Assembly (NCBI RefSeq): GCF_000024625.1
Contig: NC_013407.1
Location: 1,178,001-1,242,000 of the forward strand
Source of the DNA: Methanocaldococcus vulcanius M7
GTDB lineage: Archaea > AGJL01 > Methanococci > Methanococcales > Methanocaldococcaceae
DNA: 64,000 nt
Reading direction: 5' to 3'
A model generated the notes under the pieces. That model was given only the letters and a program-made list of their open reading frames with translations. It was not told the DNA's origin and made no database searches. The position numbers and the translations under genes are program-made. Of the stretch, positions 8,599 through 21,630 are shown piece after piece (within the stretch, counting starts at the first letter, position 1; each line of letters begins with the position of its first letter).

Positions 8599-10533
8599 TT
8601 AATCCTCCATCTCTTTTAATAACTTTATTTCCTTATCTACATCAACATCCTCTACTCTTTTTACGATCATGATTAAATCCTCTTCCTCTTTCCTAACATT
8701 TCCATAGAAAACAAATTCCTCTCCAAGTAGTTCACTTTCTATCATCTCAAATGGGATGTTCTTTAACTCTTCCTTACTCATCTTCAACATTCTTTCAACT
8801 TTTTTATCGTAAACTCTACAGATCAAAGTCCCTGTTCCATCATCTACTACAAAGTTTAGTCGTATTATCTCATCTGGGACAATCTCTCCGCAGTTTGGAC
8901 AAATGTTTTCCCCTTCTTCAATTTTTCTTCTACAATGTGGGCATAAATACAGGAATACACCTTCACTGAGTATTTTAACAATTGCCCCCCTAACTTCTAC
9001 TGTTTCATTATCTTCAATATCTGCTATAAATTTTCTTTTAGTTTTTATTTCAACTCCTTGAGGATTTATAGTTATTTTCGCATATTTTCCAAGCACTAAA
9101 TCAATATAATCTCCCTTTTCTTTAACATAAGCGTGATTTATTTCCAAAATATCTCCTTCTTTAATATCCATTTCAGCCAGATCATCCCATAATGTTAATC
9201 TTATAGTCCCACTTCCATCATCGAGCATTAAATTCCTAACTTTTCTTATTTTTCCATCAATTTCTAATTCGTTTATCCCATAATCTTCTAAAACTCTCGC
9301 TATTAAATTAATATCATCCCAATCCACGTTTCTTTTATATATATCTCCAATTTTGCAATAATCTAACTTATACTCTGGGACTTCAATATTTTTATCTTTA
9401 ATAACCTCTGTCCCAAAAGTTGCCACTAAATCAACCTTTTTATTACCTTCCCTATCGTAATATGTCTTTATTCTGCAATTTTTTATTTTAACAGCATCTC
9501 CTTCTCGAATATTATCCAACAATGAAGTTTTATCTCCCCAAAAAGATACTCTAACTTTACCTGTTCCATTTTGTAGAATAATATCTTGAACTTCCGCCTC
9601 TCTTCCACCTAAGTTTACTCTTTTTTTATTACTTATTGCTATAACTCTTCCTTTGACATCTACCATATCTCCATCATTATACTCACTTAATTTTTCAATA
9701 TCTACTTCATCTACATCTTTTCTTTCTCCTTTTTCCAATATCTCAATATTGTTCGCTGAACATTCAACTCCTCCGTAGTATCCCTCTTTTACATAACCCT
9801 CGACTCTAACTATGTCCCCTTTTTCTACTTCTGTTTCAGCCAGATCATCCCACAATGTAATTCTTACAGTTCCAGAATCGTCCTTAACTGTTATTGATTT
9901 TAACTTTCCAAAACTTCCGTCGGATTTTTTAAACTCCTTAATTGGAAAAACTGAGATAACTTCTCCCTCGATCACTGCGTTTGTGCCAGGAATTAATTCT
10001 TCTATTTTATACTTATCCTTTATTTCTGGAAGTTCCTCTTCGTGATTTTCTAATTTTTTTATTTTTGTTTCTGAGGTTGAACTTAGTTCGATATTATTTT
10101 TCCATTTTCTTGCTCTTGCTCTCTCTACCTTTATTACATCTCCTTTTTCTACTTCTGTTTCAGCCAGATCATCCCACAACGTAATTCTTATAGCTCCTGA
10201 AGCATCTGCTACTCTTATACGTTTATATTTTCCAACACTGCCGTCCTTTCTCGTAAAGGTTTTTAGATCTGATGTTTCAACGACTACTCCAACTATCTCA
10301 ACTCCGATCTGCCCTTCCTTAATATCTTTAATTTGAAACTTTTCGCTTTTATCTTCTTTTTTTAGCAATCCTTTTTCATTAGCAATCATCATTAAAGCAG
10401 CATCTTTTAGTATTATTCCACCACTTTCTTCTATTTTTTTTTCAATAAGTTTGTCTAATTCATCTTCGGAAATATTAAGTTCTTCTGCAATTTTTCTTTT
10501 TAAATCTTTAAATTGTTCATAAGTTTTTGTCAT
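8599..10533 (-). CDS. rpa: Replication protein A, multi-OB-fold single-stranded DNA-binding protein
   Basis: 644-residue single-chain RPA, the single-stranded DNA-binding protein of replication and repair. Four OB-fold units are recognisable by the repeated signature [11 protein letters not shown] or a variant (around residues 130, 227, 330 and 455). A C-terminal zinc finger (CPHCRRK ... CPNCGE) near residue 555 is followed by a last OB-like segment. The N-terminus is helical and basic. The start at 10533 follows GGGTGATGATT; the two alternative upstream codons lie within this signal. The length matches the large RPA of Methanocaldococcus. Confidence 0.93.
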   Translation of the reverse strand: MTKTYEQFKDLKRKIAEELNISEDELDKLIEKKIEESGGIILKDAALMMIANEKGLLKKEDKSEKFQIKDIKEGQIGVEIVGVVVETSDLKTFTRKDGSVGKYKRIRVADASGAIRITLWDDLAETEVEKGDVIKVERARARKWKNNIELSSTSETKIKKLENHEEELPEIKDKYKIEELIPGTNAVIEGEVISVFPIKEFKKSDGSFGKLKSITVKDDSGTVRITLWDDLAETEVEKGDIVRVEGYVKEGYYGGVECSANNIEILEKGERKDVDEVDIEKLSEYNDGDMVDVKGRVIAISNKKRVNLGGREAEVQDIILQNGTGKVRVSFWGDKTSLLDNIREGDAVKIKNCRIKTYYDREGNKKVDLVATFGTEVIKDKNIEVPEYKLDYCKIGDIYKRNVDWDDINLIARVLEDYGINELEIDGKIRKVRNLMLDDGSGTIRLTLWDDLAEMDIKEGDILEINHAYVKEKGDYIDLVLGKYAKITINPQGVEIKTKRKFIADIEDNETVEVRGAIVKILSEGVFLYLCPHCRRKIEEGENICPNCGEIVPDEIIRLNFVVDDGTGTLICRVYDKKVERMLKMSKEELKNIPFEMIESELLGEEFVFYGNVRKEEEDLIMIVKRVEDVDVDKEIKLLKEMED

Positions 10534-10837
10534 AATCATCACCCGATCATCTTATATCCTTTAACTTTTTAATATTTTTATTTATTTCAGTTTTTTAATG
10601 TTTTTTGGTTGATTTTGTTAATCTTGTTGGTTGTTCTTATTTTTATTCCTATTTTTTAAACTGCATAAATTTGTGAATGTATATCAATAACTTGATATAT
10701 ACTTATCCTATTAATTGTTCTTTGATAAACCTATAAATTATCGCTTATTTTGCATTCTTGATATTAAATATTAAATATCATAATTGTAATGTTATAACTA
10801 AATGTATATCTATTGCTCAAAAATCCTATCTCCTATT
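10534..10837. promoter_or_regulatory. Intergenic region between TtuA-like gene end and RPA start
   Basis: About 300 bp, AT-rich, holding the leftward RPA promoter and the terminator of the TtuA-like gene, which is itself transcribed leftward and ends at 10838. T-rich stretches are common on both strands. No open frame with a good start and no structured RNA were recognised. Confidence 0.3.
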
Positions 10838-11755
10838 TTATAATCCTTTTAAAATCTCCAACCATGAACAAACCTTGCATAACTCCCCACTACACAAACT
10901 TCCACAAATTTTACACTTTTTTAAATTACCTTCTCTATACTCGATCAACTTTAATAAACTTTCATAGCCCCTGAGTATTCCAAACCTAACCCCTGGTTTA
11001 TCTTCTTCTAACATTTCAATGATCTTTTTTATCTTATACCTATATGAGAGATGAGAGTATGGGCAGGGTTCTTTTTGATACTTTAAATTATTTAATTTTG
11101 CATATAAAATGACTTCCTCTTCTGGAATTAATTTTAGGGGCTTTATTCTTTTCACAAAGTTAGTAGAGGATGAAACATCTTTTCCAAATTGGATGATATT
11201 TTTAACATTACCTTCAATATAGTTCATAAGTATCGTTTGACAGAAATCGTCTAAATTATGGCCTATTGCCAAATATGTGCAATTATTAAGGAAGGCATAC
11301 TTGTTTAGTAAGTATCTTCTAACTACTCCACAAAACGAACATGGTTTCCCGATATTTAAGTGTTTCAAATAATTTTTTTCCACCAACTCATCCATGGTGT
11401 AGTTGATCTCCTCTTTAAAAGATATTATTCTTAAATCAATATCAAATTCTTTACAGAACTCCACAACATACTTTTTTGCAACATCTCTAAATCCTTTTAT
11501 TCCCTCATCAACAAAAAAACAAATTATTTCAGAATTTGGAATAGAATCATAAAATTTTTTTAAAATATATGTCATAACTAAGCTGTCCTTACCTCCACTA
11601 ATTCCTACACCAATTTTTACATTATTCCTTATTACTTCTCTTCCTAATACCTTTCTAACTCTCTTCTCCACGTCCTTCTTGAAACAATCCTCACAAAGCC
11701 ATCTATTAGCATATCTTTGATAATATACGCTTTCTCTACCGCAGGCACATTTCAT
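10838..11755 (-). CDS. TtuA/Ncs6-family tRNA 2-thiolation enzyme
   Basis: 305-residue PP-loop ATPase of the TtuA/Ncs6/CTU1 group, which thiolates uridine in tRNA. Order of motifs: N-terminal zinc ribbon (CACGRES ... CEDC), PP-loop GISGGKDS (residue ~55), catalytic PCSFCG, the AIGHNLDD loop, and a C-terminal zinc ribbon (CKICGSLCSGELCKVC). Cysteines in PCSFCG and PCPYS are those expected to hold the Fe-S cluster. Start: the ATG at 11755 precedes the zinc ribbon directly and has a GGGTGTGGAAG signal; a longer upstream frame adds 22 residues with no similarity. Confidence 0.9.
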   Translation of the reverse strand: MKCACGRESVYYQRYANRWLCEDCFKKDVEKRVRKVLGREVIRNNVKIGVGISGGKDSLVMTYILKKFYDSIPNSEIICFFVDEGIKGFRDVAKKYVVEFCKEFDIDLRIISFKEEINYTMDELVEKNYLKHLNIGKPCSFCGVVRRYLLNKYAFLNNCTYLAIGHNLDDFCQTILMNYIEGNVKNIIQFGKDVSSSTNFVKRIKPLKLIPEEEVILYAKLNNLKYQKEPCPYSHLSYRYKIKKIIEMLEEDKPGVRFGILRGYESLLKLIEYREGNLKKCKICGSLCSGELCKVCSWLEILKGL

Positions 11756-11869
11756 TCTTCCACACCCTTTGATGCTTAAATCCACCTTCCATGATCTAAA
11801 AAGTAATATATAATAGCACATTCTATAATATTATATTGAAACTAATCGTGGGGAATACTTGGTGATCTT

Positions 11870-12217
11870 ATGGAAAAGTGGACATTAAAAAAATCTGCTG
11901 AATGTTTTAACTGTAAAACGATAGCAGAGCAAATAATAGAGATTTATGCAAATCAGGCATTTGTTAAGTGTAGTAATTGTGGAGCCACAAGATACTATAT
12001 TCTAAGAAGAGTGGGGATTGAAGATGAGGACATAATCAACGAAGAGAAAAATAGAAAGCATAAATATGAGCCATGGTTTTTAGAAAAAACTACAATTTGT
12101 TTCAATTGTAAAAAAGAGGCAGTGCAAGATATTGTAATAACAGAAACAAAGATGATCGTTAGATGCAGAAATTGCGGATTTACAAGGGTTTATCAATTTC
12201 ATATCTTAGAAGTGTAA
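11870..12217 (+). CDS. Tandem zinc-ribbon protein (duplicated module), unknown function
   Basis: 115-residue protein made of two copies of one ~50-residue zinc-binding unit: CFNCKTIAE ... CSNCGATRYY (residues ~13-45) and CFNCKKEAV ... CRNCGFTRVY (residues ~77-108). The eight cysteines would bind two metal ions. An acidic/basic linker joins them. The start follows GGTGATCTT. Divergent from the TtuA-like gene (114 bp apart) and directly upstream of cdc48, but a TATA box lies between it and cdc48. A role in binding nucleic acid is a guess from the ribbon fold alone. Confidence 0.75.
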   Translation: MEKWTLKKSAECFNCKTIAEQIIEIYANQAFVKCSNCGATRYYILRRVGIEDEDIINEEKNRKHKYEPWFLEKTTICFNCKKEAVQDIVITETKMIVRCRNCGFTRVYQFHILEV

Positions 12218-12236
12218 AGGTCATGCACAGAACCGT

Positions 12237-12249
12237 AAAGTATATATAG
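12237..12249 (+). promoter_or_regulatory. TATA promoter of cdc48 with long leader
   Basis: AAAGTATATATAG is a strong archaeal TATA element 20 bp after the preceding stop. Transcription would start near 12272, leaving a leader of about 145 nt before the Cdc48 start, unusually long for this organism group. The same AAAGTATATATAG form recurs at about 24273 and 25645. Confidence 0.6.
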
Positions 12250-12376
12250 AACTTCAAAGGTATATTATCTCTGAGGCGGAGGATCATAATTCACCCCACT
12301 AACAAATATTTATTATTTACAATTATTATCAAATATTATCAAAATCAAAATTATTGCAAATTTATCGCATTATTAA

Positions 12377-15130
<2,754 letters not shown>

Positions 15131-15243
15131 TCTCATAAAATTTCTTTCTTTTTAGAATTTTTGTATTCCCTTCTTTTTTATCTTTTTTATTTTATCTTTA
15201 TCAGTTTATATTTGGATATTAGTCCTCTTGAAAATTCTCAAAA

Positions 15244-15789
15244 TTAATCTCCTAAGCATCTTTTGTGTCTTATTATCTCAAAATCAATATTGTAGTATTT
15301 TTTTATTTCTGATCGTAAATTTTCAGCAAATTTTTTAGCATCTTCCTCTTTTTCAAATCCTAAAACCCATATTCCCCACATCGTCTCCCAGTTTGATGAG
15401 AGTTTACACGTTTCTTTTAGAGGTGTTTTTCCATAAAACTTATGAATTATAATTTTTTTATTCTTCCAATCAATGTATAGGGCATAATTTTCTCCTTCAA
15501 TGTCCATGTTTTCGATATTTTCTCCATAAGCCATTTTATCTTTAAGATTTTTTTCCAAATAGATTTTTATAAACTTACTAAGAGGTAGTCGAGAAATTCT
15601 TATTCTTGCATTTTTAAATATTTCTTCCAATATTTCTTCTATTTCCTCTTCTTCAATCCAATTTAATACTTTGGGAAGCAAGATTGTTATGTATCTGTCT
15701 CCATCAATCTCTATATCTAAAATTTTTAGATAATCGTCTAAAATTCCAAAGTGTCTTAAAATATTAATTAGTTTTTTGATTTCATCCAT
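15244..15789 (-). CDS. Unknown protein paired with HEPN-like gene
   Basis: 181-residue protein not recognised. The N-terminal ~70 residues are acidic and helical. The middle ([19 protein letters not shown]) and the end ([25 protein letters not shown]) look like alpha/beta elements, the last like a ferredoxin-like or RRM-type strand-helix. Two starts are possible, at 15795 (overlapping the upstream stop) and 15789; AGAGG fits the latter. It is the third gene of a tightly packed leftward set after wecC and the HEPN-like gene. Confidence 0.6.
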   Translation of the reverse strand: MDEIKKLINILRHFGILDDYLKILDIEIDGDRYITILLPKVLNWIEEEEIEEILEEIFKNARIRISRLPLSKFIKIYLEKNLKDKMAYGENIENMDIEGENYALYIDWKNKKIIIHKFYGKTPLKETCKLSSNWETMWGIWVLGFEKEEDAKKFAENLRSEIKKYYNIDFEIIRHKRCLGD

Positions 15790-15791
15790 AA

Positions 15792-16262
15792 TCATTCCTC
15801 TAACATTATATATAACTTCAACAATTTTTCTATAATTTCGAGTTTTTCTATTATTATAGAGATCAGTTGATTTTTTCGATATGTGTAGAGTTCCTGCCTT
15901 AATATGTGTAGGTAGTGAAAAAATTTTAATCTAAGATAGCTCTCTTTAAACTCTTCCCAGTGTTCTTCGTAGTGCTTTCCGTGCTCTAATTTTGGAGAGA
16001 GGATATAATCAGAAGCATGCCTATAAAGTTTTAAATCCATCAAAAAGTTTCTTATTTTTTTACTAAAATTTAAGTATCGATCTTTATTATGCCAATTTTC
16101 AACGTCCTTTTTTATATTGTATTCAAATGCATTTAGCAGATATAACACACCATAGTAGAATCTCGATACAAAAGTTCTTAAATCAAAGTCCTTCAATGCG
16201 TTGATACAACTCTCTAAGAAGTGAATACATTCTTTTAAATACTCATCATTCAGATCATGCAT
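15792..16262 (-). CDS. HEPN-like helical protein, unknown function
   Basis: 156-residue all-helical protein. The block [20 protein letters not shown] followed by [18 protein letters not shown] resembles the HEPN layout (an RxxYYxxxH-like helix, then an R..ADY helix), but no clear RX4-6H nuclease motif is seen. Several His residues cluster at [12 protein letters not shown]. The start at 16262 has GGTGATGGTAAAA before it and overlaps the end of wecC by 8 bp. Its stop overlaps the start area of the next gene. Whether this is an antitoxin-like, regulatory or glycan-related protein cannot be decided. Confidence 0.55.
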   Translation of the reverse strand: MHDLNDEYLKECIHFLESCINALKDFDLRTFVSRFYYGVLYLLNAFEYNIKKDVENWHNKDRYLNFSKKIRNFLMDLKLYRHASDYILSPKLEHGKHYEEHWEEFKESYLRLKFFHYLHILRQELYTYRKNQLISIIIEKLEIIEKLLKLYIMLEE

Positions 16263-17571
16263 TTTTACCATCACCCAATACATACACCTTAAACCCTACG
16301 TCTCTCCACAAGTTTCTATCTATTATATTTTTAGTATCTAAAATCACTTTCTTTTTCATCTTCGAAGCAATTTTTGTTAATTTCTCTTTATCAAATGACT
16401 TATATTCATCATGATCTGTTAGAATAACAATCATATCCGAATTTTCTATTGCAGAATCTAAATCATATAATGGATACTTAAATTCATTGGCATATTTATC
16501 ATAACATCTGACTTCAAAACCCTCTTTTATTAGTTCTTCAACAACTCTCTCTGCTGGACTTTCTCTTGTATCGTCAACATTTCCTTTGTATGTGATTCCA
16601 AAGATGGATATTATCTCTTTTTCCTTTTTATTATTTTTTTTGTTATCCATATTATTTAAAATTTTCTTGATCTTCTCAACGACAAATAGAGGCATTGAAT
16701 CGTTTAACTCTCTTGCAGTTCTTATTAATTTAGCATTCTTTGATTTTTCAATAATAAACCATGGATCTATGCTTATACAGTGCCCTCCAACGCCTGGCCC
16801 AGGTTTTAAAATATTGACTCTCGGATGTTGATTGGCTAATTTTATCGCTTCCCAAACATCAATACCGATCTCTTCAGCTATTTTCGCAAACTCATTGGCT
16901 AATGCAATATTAACATCTCTATAAGTGTTTTCCATTAACTTTACCATTTCAGCTGTTTTTGCATCGGTTAAATAGATCTTACCCACTACAAAGGATTCAT
17001 AGATCTCTTTTGCCATCTTTGCTGATGTTTCATCAACCCCTCCAATCACTCGATCGTTTTCAACCAACTCTCTCAATATATTTCCGGGTAGAACTCTCTC
17101 TGGGCAGTGGGCTAAATGTATCTTTTTATTTTCTGATAAGAGATTATATATCTCCTCTGTTGTTCCAGGAGGGATCGTGCTCTCTATTATTATGAGATTT
17201 CCATCTTCTAAGAGTGGACGTAGGTTTTTCATTGCTTCATTTAAATATGTTAAATCACATTTTTTTTCTCCGTCAATTTCGATACATGGGGTAGGGACAC
17301 ATATAATATATACATCAGCTTTCTCAGGTTTCGTTTGAACTTTTAGGTTTCCAGAACTTATGGCTCCTTTAACTAATGTCATTAGGTCTTTCTCAGTAGT
17401 TTTAAATGTCAGATTTTTTATTTCTTCAACTCTCTTTTTATTTATATCTACTCCAATAACATTGAAACCCTGTATTGCGAGCATTGAGGCAGTTGGTAAA
17501 CCGATGTAGCCCAATCCAATAACACATATTTTTTTGTTTTCTTTATTTTCGCTTTTGATTTGTTCTCCCAT
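16255..17571 (-). CDS. wecC: UDP-N-acetyl-D-mannosamine dehydrogenase
   Basis: 438-residue UDP-sugar dehydrogenase, best fit UDP-ManNAc dehydrogenase, which oxidises UDP-ManNAc twice to the uronate used in glycans. The N-terminal NAD fold starts [18 protein letters not shown]. The catalytic Cys lies in [15 protein letters not shown] (residue ~263). The C-terminal UDP-binding fold contains [19 protein letters not shown]. The start at 17571 follows GGGGGTTAAT; the longer frame adds four residues. A lysine/asparagine-rich insert ([14 protein letters not shown]) separates the domains. No glycosyltransferases are adjacent; the two downstream genes are unknown. Confidence 0.9.
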   Translation of the reverse strand: MGEQIKSENKENKKICVIGLGYIGLPTASMLAIQGFNVIGVDINKKRVEEIKNLTFKTTEKDLMTLVKGAISSGNLKVQTKPEKADVYIICVPTPCIEIDGEKKCDLTYLNEAMKNLRPLLEDGNLIIIESTIPPGTTEEIYNLLSENKKIHLAHCPERVLPGNILRELVENDRVIGGVDETSAKMAKEIYESFVVGKIYLTDAKTAEMVKLMENTYRDVNIALANEFAKIAEEIGIDVWEAIKLANQHPRVNILKPGPGVGGHCISIDPWFIIEKSKNAKLIRTARELNDSMPLFVVEKIKKILNNMDNKKNNKKEKEIISIFGITYKGNVDDTRESPAERVVEELIKEGFEVRCYDKYANEFKYPLYDLDSAIENSDMIVILTDHDEYKSFDKEKLTKIASKMKKKVILDTKNIIDRNLWRDVGFKVYVLGDGKNA

Positions 17572-17975
17572 ATTAACCCCCAAAAACCGTGATGGATATA
17601 GTTTTTATTTTTTTAGTTTATTTTTGCTTTTTGATTTTTATTCTAATATTTTTAATTCCAAAGTTTTTATTGTTAGTTTTTATTATTTAAATTTATTTAA
17701 ATCAATTATTAAGGGCTGAGTTTTTAACAACCTAAAATAATAACATTCAATCTCTAAATAAAAACTTTATCTTTATCAATTTAAAACTTTAATACGATAC
17801 AAACAAAAATAAACATAAACTGGATAAAATTAAAACTGAGATTATATTATAATTTAAAAATAATACAAAATAACATAATAGCATATGATAAATCCATAAA
17901 AATAAATAATAAAATAAATAATATAAAACTATAAAATAAAAATATCAAAAATATCTTAATGAAAAATTAGGAAGG
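17572..17975. promoter_or_regulatory. Intergenic region between lon end and wecC start
   Basis: About 400 bp of very AT-rich DNA between two leftward genes. It should hold the leftward wecC promoter (TTTAAATA-like boxes on the bottom strand near 17685-17700) and the lon terminator (bottom-strand T-runs around 17880-17970). No coding frame, repeat or RNA recognised. Confidence 0.3.
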
Positions 17976-19952
17976 TTATGCCTTTGCCACTTCCTCGCTT
18001 TTTTCTTCTTTCTTATTATCTTTTTTTATAGAGCTCAAATCAAATACAAGCGGAACTATCTCATCTAACGTCTTAACTGGGATTATTTCAATACCCTCTG
18101 TCTCTATAACATCTATCATATTCGCTTCTGGAATAATAACCCTCTTAAATCCATATCTTCTCGCGGCTTCTATCTTTTCATTAACTCCTCCAATTGCTAA
18201 AACATTTCCACTTAAATCTAAACTTCCAGTTATAGCAAAGTCCTGTTTTAATGGAATTTCTAATAAAGCGGATATTATTGCTAAGCAGACAGCAGCAGTT
18301 GCACTATCTCCATCTATTTTGGAATAAGATTGGCTAAATTGTATGTAAATTTCTTTATTTGTCAGATCTATATCTTTCTCTGGAAGTGGTAGTTTTTTCT
18401 CTGAGACGAGTTTTTTTGATAATGCAGAAGCAAGAGTTATTGAATGTTTTGCAATATCTCCACTAATGTTTAACAAATGGGTTCCTGGATTTTTAGAATC
18501 GAGTATTTGGACTATTATTTTAGTTACATCTCCTATTCCGCCACTTCCAATAACTGCCAATCCATAAACAACCCCAACTTTTGGAGTATCATTTGGAACG
18601 ATATGTTTGTATCTTTTAAAGTTTTTAATGTAGTTAAGAGCCACCTGTTTTTCCATGCTATATATTCCAGTATCAAAGACCTTTCTTACGTGTTCGGCAG
18701 TTATATATACTTTATTTTTCTTATCTTTCTGAGTTTCTGGATTGTAATTTCCTTTTTCGTCAAAATTGCCTAACAATTCTTCAACTTCTTTACCCATTGC
18801 CACATCATTGGCCATTTTAATTATATTAGCAAGCAATCTTAATCTTAATGTTAATTTATCTTTGGATCCTGCTAAATATTCAGCAATTCTAACAACTTCA
18901 CAGCAACCGTCATAGGTCATTGGATTTAAATTGTTGTTTTTTATTTCTTGAACTATAAATTGCAATAGTTTATCCCTATTTTCTAAGGTGTTATCCATCT
19001 TGTTTTTTAGAACGATCTTATAGTCGATCCTATCTAAAAGTGGAGCTCTCAAATTGTAAACATCATCCATGTTTCCAGACATTATTAGGATGAAATCACA
19101 AGGTATTGGATTTGTTTCAACCGTTGCTCCGCTTGAATTAGGATTTCTACCGCTTATTGGAAGTTGTTTATCTTGTAGAGCTGTTAATATATAGTCCTGA
19201 ACATCTAACGGCATTGTTTTGATTTCATCTACGTATAGGATTCCTCTGTGGGCTTCGTGAATAGCCCCTAAAATTATCCTTTTGTGAGGAGGAGTTCCTA
19301 ATGGCGGTCTTCCTCCAAGAGGACAGTGTTTTATATCTCCTAATAATCTTGTAACGTTGTAAGCACTTGCCCTTACAAGTGGTCTTTTTTTACATTCATA
19401 GAGAAGGACGGGTTTTAAATCGGAGGGGTTTATATTTCCTGCCATAGATGTTCTTGATGCTCCCATTATGCTCGTCAATATAATTACGAATCCGAATATT
19501 AAAACGATCAGTGAGGCAATTGAAACCGCTGCAAGTAGATACTGCTGAGGTAGGAATTTTAATAGATACTCTGAAATTAAAATTGCACCTATCATTATAA
19601 GTATTAAAGTTGTGGAGTTTGGAGTTTTAAAGTCCAGTTTTGGCATTTCTTTGTGCTCCTCTTTATACTCTCCATCTATAACTTCAACAATAGGTCTTTC
19701 CATATTCTTTAAATTTGGTTTTGCAATTATATAATAGGGTTTAAATTCTCCAAAATCCGATATTATCTCGCCAACTGCCTTAACAATCATCGATTTTCCA
19801 ACCCCTGGTTCTCCAAGGAGGATCACATTTCTTTTATTTTTTACAGCAGATACGATGATTTTTACTGCTTCATCTTGCCCAATAACCTGATCTATCAATC
19901 TTGGTGAGGGTTCTGGAAGTTCTTCAGTAGTTTTAAAGTCCGTTGAAAACAT
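17976..19952 (-). CDS. lon: Archaeal membrane-anchored Lon protease (LonB)
   Basis: 658-residue archaeal LonB, an ATP-dependent protease at the cytoplasmic membrane. Walker A GEPGVGKS (residue ~47). Two hydrophobic helices inserted in the AAA domain (~122-143 and ~148-173, AVSIASLIVLIFGFVII) anchor it. Walker B-side GILYVDEIKTM. The C-terminal protease domain has the Ser-Lys dyad: Ser550 in DGDSATAA and Lys593 in GGVNEKIEAA. The last ~20 residues are Lys/Glu-rich. A bottom-strand TATA (19986-19995) places the transcript start close to the start codon. Confidence 0.96.
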   Translation of the reverse strand: MFSTDFKTTEELPEPSPRLIDQVIGQDEAVKIIVSAVKNKRNVILLGEPGVGKSMIVKAVGEIISDFGEFKPYYIIAKPNLKNMERPIVEVIDGEYKEEHKEMPKLDFKTPNSTTLILIMIGAILISEYLLKFLPQQYLLAAVSIASLIVLIFGFVIILTSIMGASRTSMAGNINPSDLKPVLLYECKKRPLVRASAYNVTRLLGDIKHCPLGGRPPLGTPPHKRIILGAIHEAHRGILYVDEIKTMPLDVQDYILTALQDKQLPISGRNPNSSGATVETNPIPCDFILIMSGNMDDVYNLRAPLLDRIDYKIVLKNKMDNTLENRDKLLQFIVQEIKNNNLNPMTYDGCCEVVRIAEYLAGSKDKLTLRLRLLANIIKMANDVAMGKEVEELLGNFDEKGNYNPETQKDKKNKVYITAEHVRKVFDTGIYSMEKQVALNYIKNFKRYKHIVPNDTPKVGVVYGLAVIGSGGIGDVTKIIVQILDSKNPGTHLLNISGDIAKHSITLASALSKKLVSEKKLPLPEKDIDLTNKEIYIQFSQSYSKIDGDSATAAVCLAIISALLEIPLKQDFAITGSLDLSGNVLAIGGVNEKIEAARRYGFKRVIIPEANMIDVIETEGIEIIPVKTLDEIVPLVFDLSSIKKDNKKEEKSEEVAKA

Positions 19953-20286
19953 GCTAACACCCTTATAGAAATAATATGATGAATTGATATATATGAACCT
20001 ACAAAATGTTAGATAATTTTATAAAATTGCGTTTATACTTGTAGATGTAAAACATATTTAAAGTTTTGTGTTAGAGTTTAATTGAAAATTTTTAAAATTT
20101 TTTGAGTTTGTTTTGAATATGAAGAAAGTTTAACTTCCTATTATCAGTATTTCATAAGCTTTATCAGGATTTTAAAGTTTATAAAGTTTAAAAAAGCTTA
20201 ATTAAACTAAATAATCAAAAAATCTATAAAAAAATAAAAAATACTATAAAATAAAAATAATATTAAATAAAGAATAGGTGGAGAGT
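19953..20286. promoter_or_regulatory. Divergent promoter region, lon / AIR-synthase-like gene
   Basis: About 330 bp. On the bottom strand, CATATATATC at 19986-19995 is a good TATA box for lon, with an expected start near 19963 and a leader of roughly 10 nt. On the top strand AT-rich TTATAAAGTTTAAA (about 20175-20190) is a weaker candidate for the rightward gene. No gene seen. Confidence 0.45.
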
Positions 20287-21630
20287 ATGGATTTAGAGGG
20301 ATATGTTAGAAGATGTCTAAGAAAAAAAATACCAGAAAACAAAATAATCGAAGATGGATTTAAAAGAATCTTGGAAATAAAAGAAGATGTTGATGATGTC
20401 TTTGCTAAAAAATTTATAAAGGCAATTTTGGAGGAAGTAAAAACCTCAGAAAAAGCAAAAGAAACAAAAGATAAAAATTTAAAAACTTTACTAAACTATC
20501 CAAAATCTGGCATAACGATGGGAAAGATGGGAGTGGGAAGTAGAGGAGAGGGAGATTTCTTTGTTCATAGGGAGATTGCAAGAATAATAAAAAGCACAAA
20601 GGTTAATGCATACGTCTCAGCAGAAGAACAAGACGATGCAGGAATAGTTAAAGCAGATGCAAAATATGTTGTAGCAGCAATAGATGGAACTCACTCTCGA
20701 CTAAGTGAATTTCCATTTTTAGGAGGATTCCATGTTGCAAGAGCAGCTTTAAGAGATGTTTTTGTTATGGGAGCTGATGCAGTGGCATTAATAAGTGATA
20801 TACACTTGGCTGACGATGGAGATGTTGGAAAGATATTTGATTTTACAGCAGGAATTTGTGCCGTTTCCGAGGCAGTTAATGTTCCACTAATAGGCGGAAG
20901 CACACTTAGGATTGGAGGAGATATGGTAATCGGAGATCGATTGGTTAGTGCTGTTGGGGCAATTGGGGTTATTAAAGATGGAAAACCAACTGCAAGAAGA
21001 AATGCAGAAGTTGGAGATGTTATACTAATGACAGAAGGTAGCGGAGGAGGAACTATAACTACAACTGCTCTGTATTATGGATGGTTTGATGTGATTTATG
21101 AAACGTTAAATGTTGATTTTATAAAGGCATGTCAAAACTTAATAAAAAGTGGTTTAGTTAAAAAGGTTAGTGCAATGACCGACATTACAAACGGAGGGTT
21201 GAGAGGAGATGCTTATGAGATCTCTAAAACCGCAAATGTGTCTCTAATCTTTGAGAAAGAAAAAGTTTATAAAACGATCAACCCAAAGGTCTTGAAGATG
21301 CTTGAATCATTAAACATTGATCCACTTGGAATTTCCACTGACTCTTTGATGATAATATGTAAAGAAGAGGATGTTGAAGAGATAAAAAAATTAACTGGAA
21401 GTATAGAAGTAGGATATGTAGAAAAAGGGAGCGAGAGTTATCTGATAGATGGAGATAAAAAAATACCGCTGAAACCTATGTTCAGGGAATCTGCATATAC
21501 GCCTGTCAAAAAGGTTGTTGGAGAGATGAAACCCGATAACTTCGAGGAAATGAAAGAGAAGGTAAGAAAGGCCTGTGATGATGCAATTAAAAAGAAGGAT
21601 CTTGTTATAGAACTTATAAACAGCCGTTAG
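20287..21630 (+). CDS. AIR synthase-related (PurM/HypE superfamily) protein
   Basis: 447-residue ATP-binding protein of the PurM/HypE/SelD/ThiL superfamily. The Gly-rich start SGITMGKMGVGSRGEGDFF (~78), the AAIDGTHSRLSEFPFLGGFHVARAALRDVFVMGA block and MTDITNGGLRGD are typical of the dimeric ATPase fold. The first ~70 residues are an extra helical domain. The exact reaction is unknown; it is not a clear PurM or HypE because it lacks the HypE C-terminal Cys tail. The start at 20287 follows GGTGGAGAGT, which contains an in-frame GTG. Its 3' end overlaps the convergent methyltransferase gene by 17 bp. Confidence 0.8.
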   Translation: MDLEGYVRRCLRKKIPENKIIEDGFKRILEIKEDVDDVFAKKFIKAILEEVKTSEKAKETKDKNLKTLLNYPKSGITMGKMGVGSRGEGDFFVHREIARIIKSTKVNAYVSAEEQDDAGIVKADAKYVVAAIDGTHSRLSEFPFLGGFHVARAALRDVFVMGADAVALISDIHLADDGDVGKIFDFTAGICAVSEAVNVPLIGGSTLRIGGDMVIGDRLVSAVGAIGVIKDGKPTARRNAEVGDVILMTEGSGGGTITTTALYYGWFDVIYETLNVDFIKACQNLIKSGLVKKVSAMTDITNGGLRGDAYEISKTANVSLIFEKEKVYKTINPKVLKMLESLNIDPLGISTDSLMIICKEEDVEEIKKLTGSIEVGYVEKGSESYLIDGDKKIPLKPMFRESAYTPVKKVVGEMKPDNFEEMKEKVRKACDDAIKKKDLVIELINSR

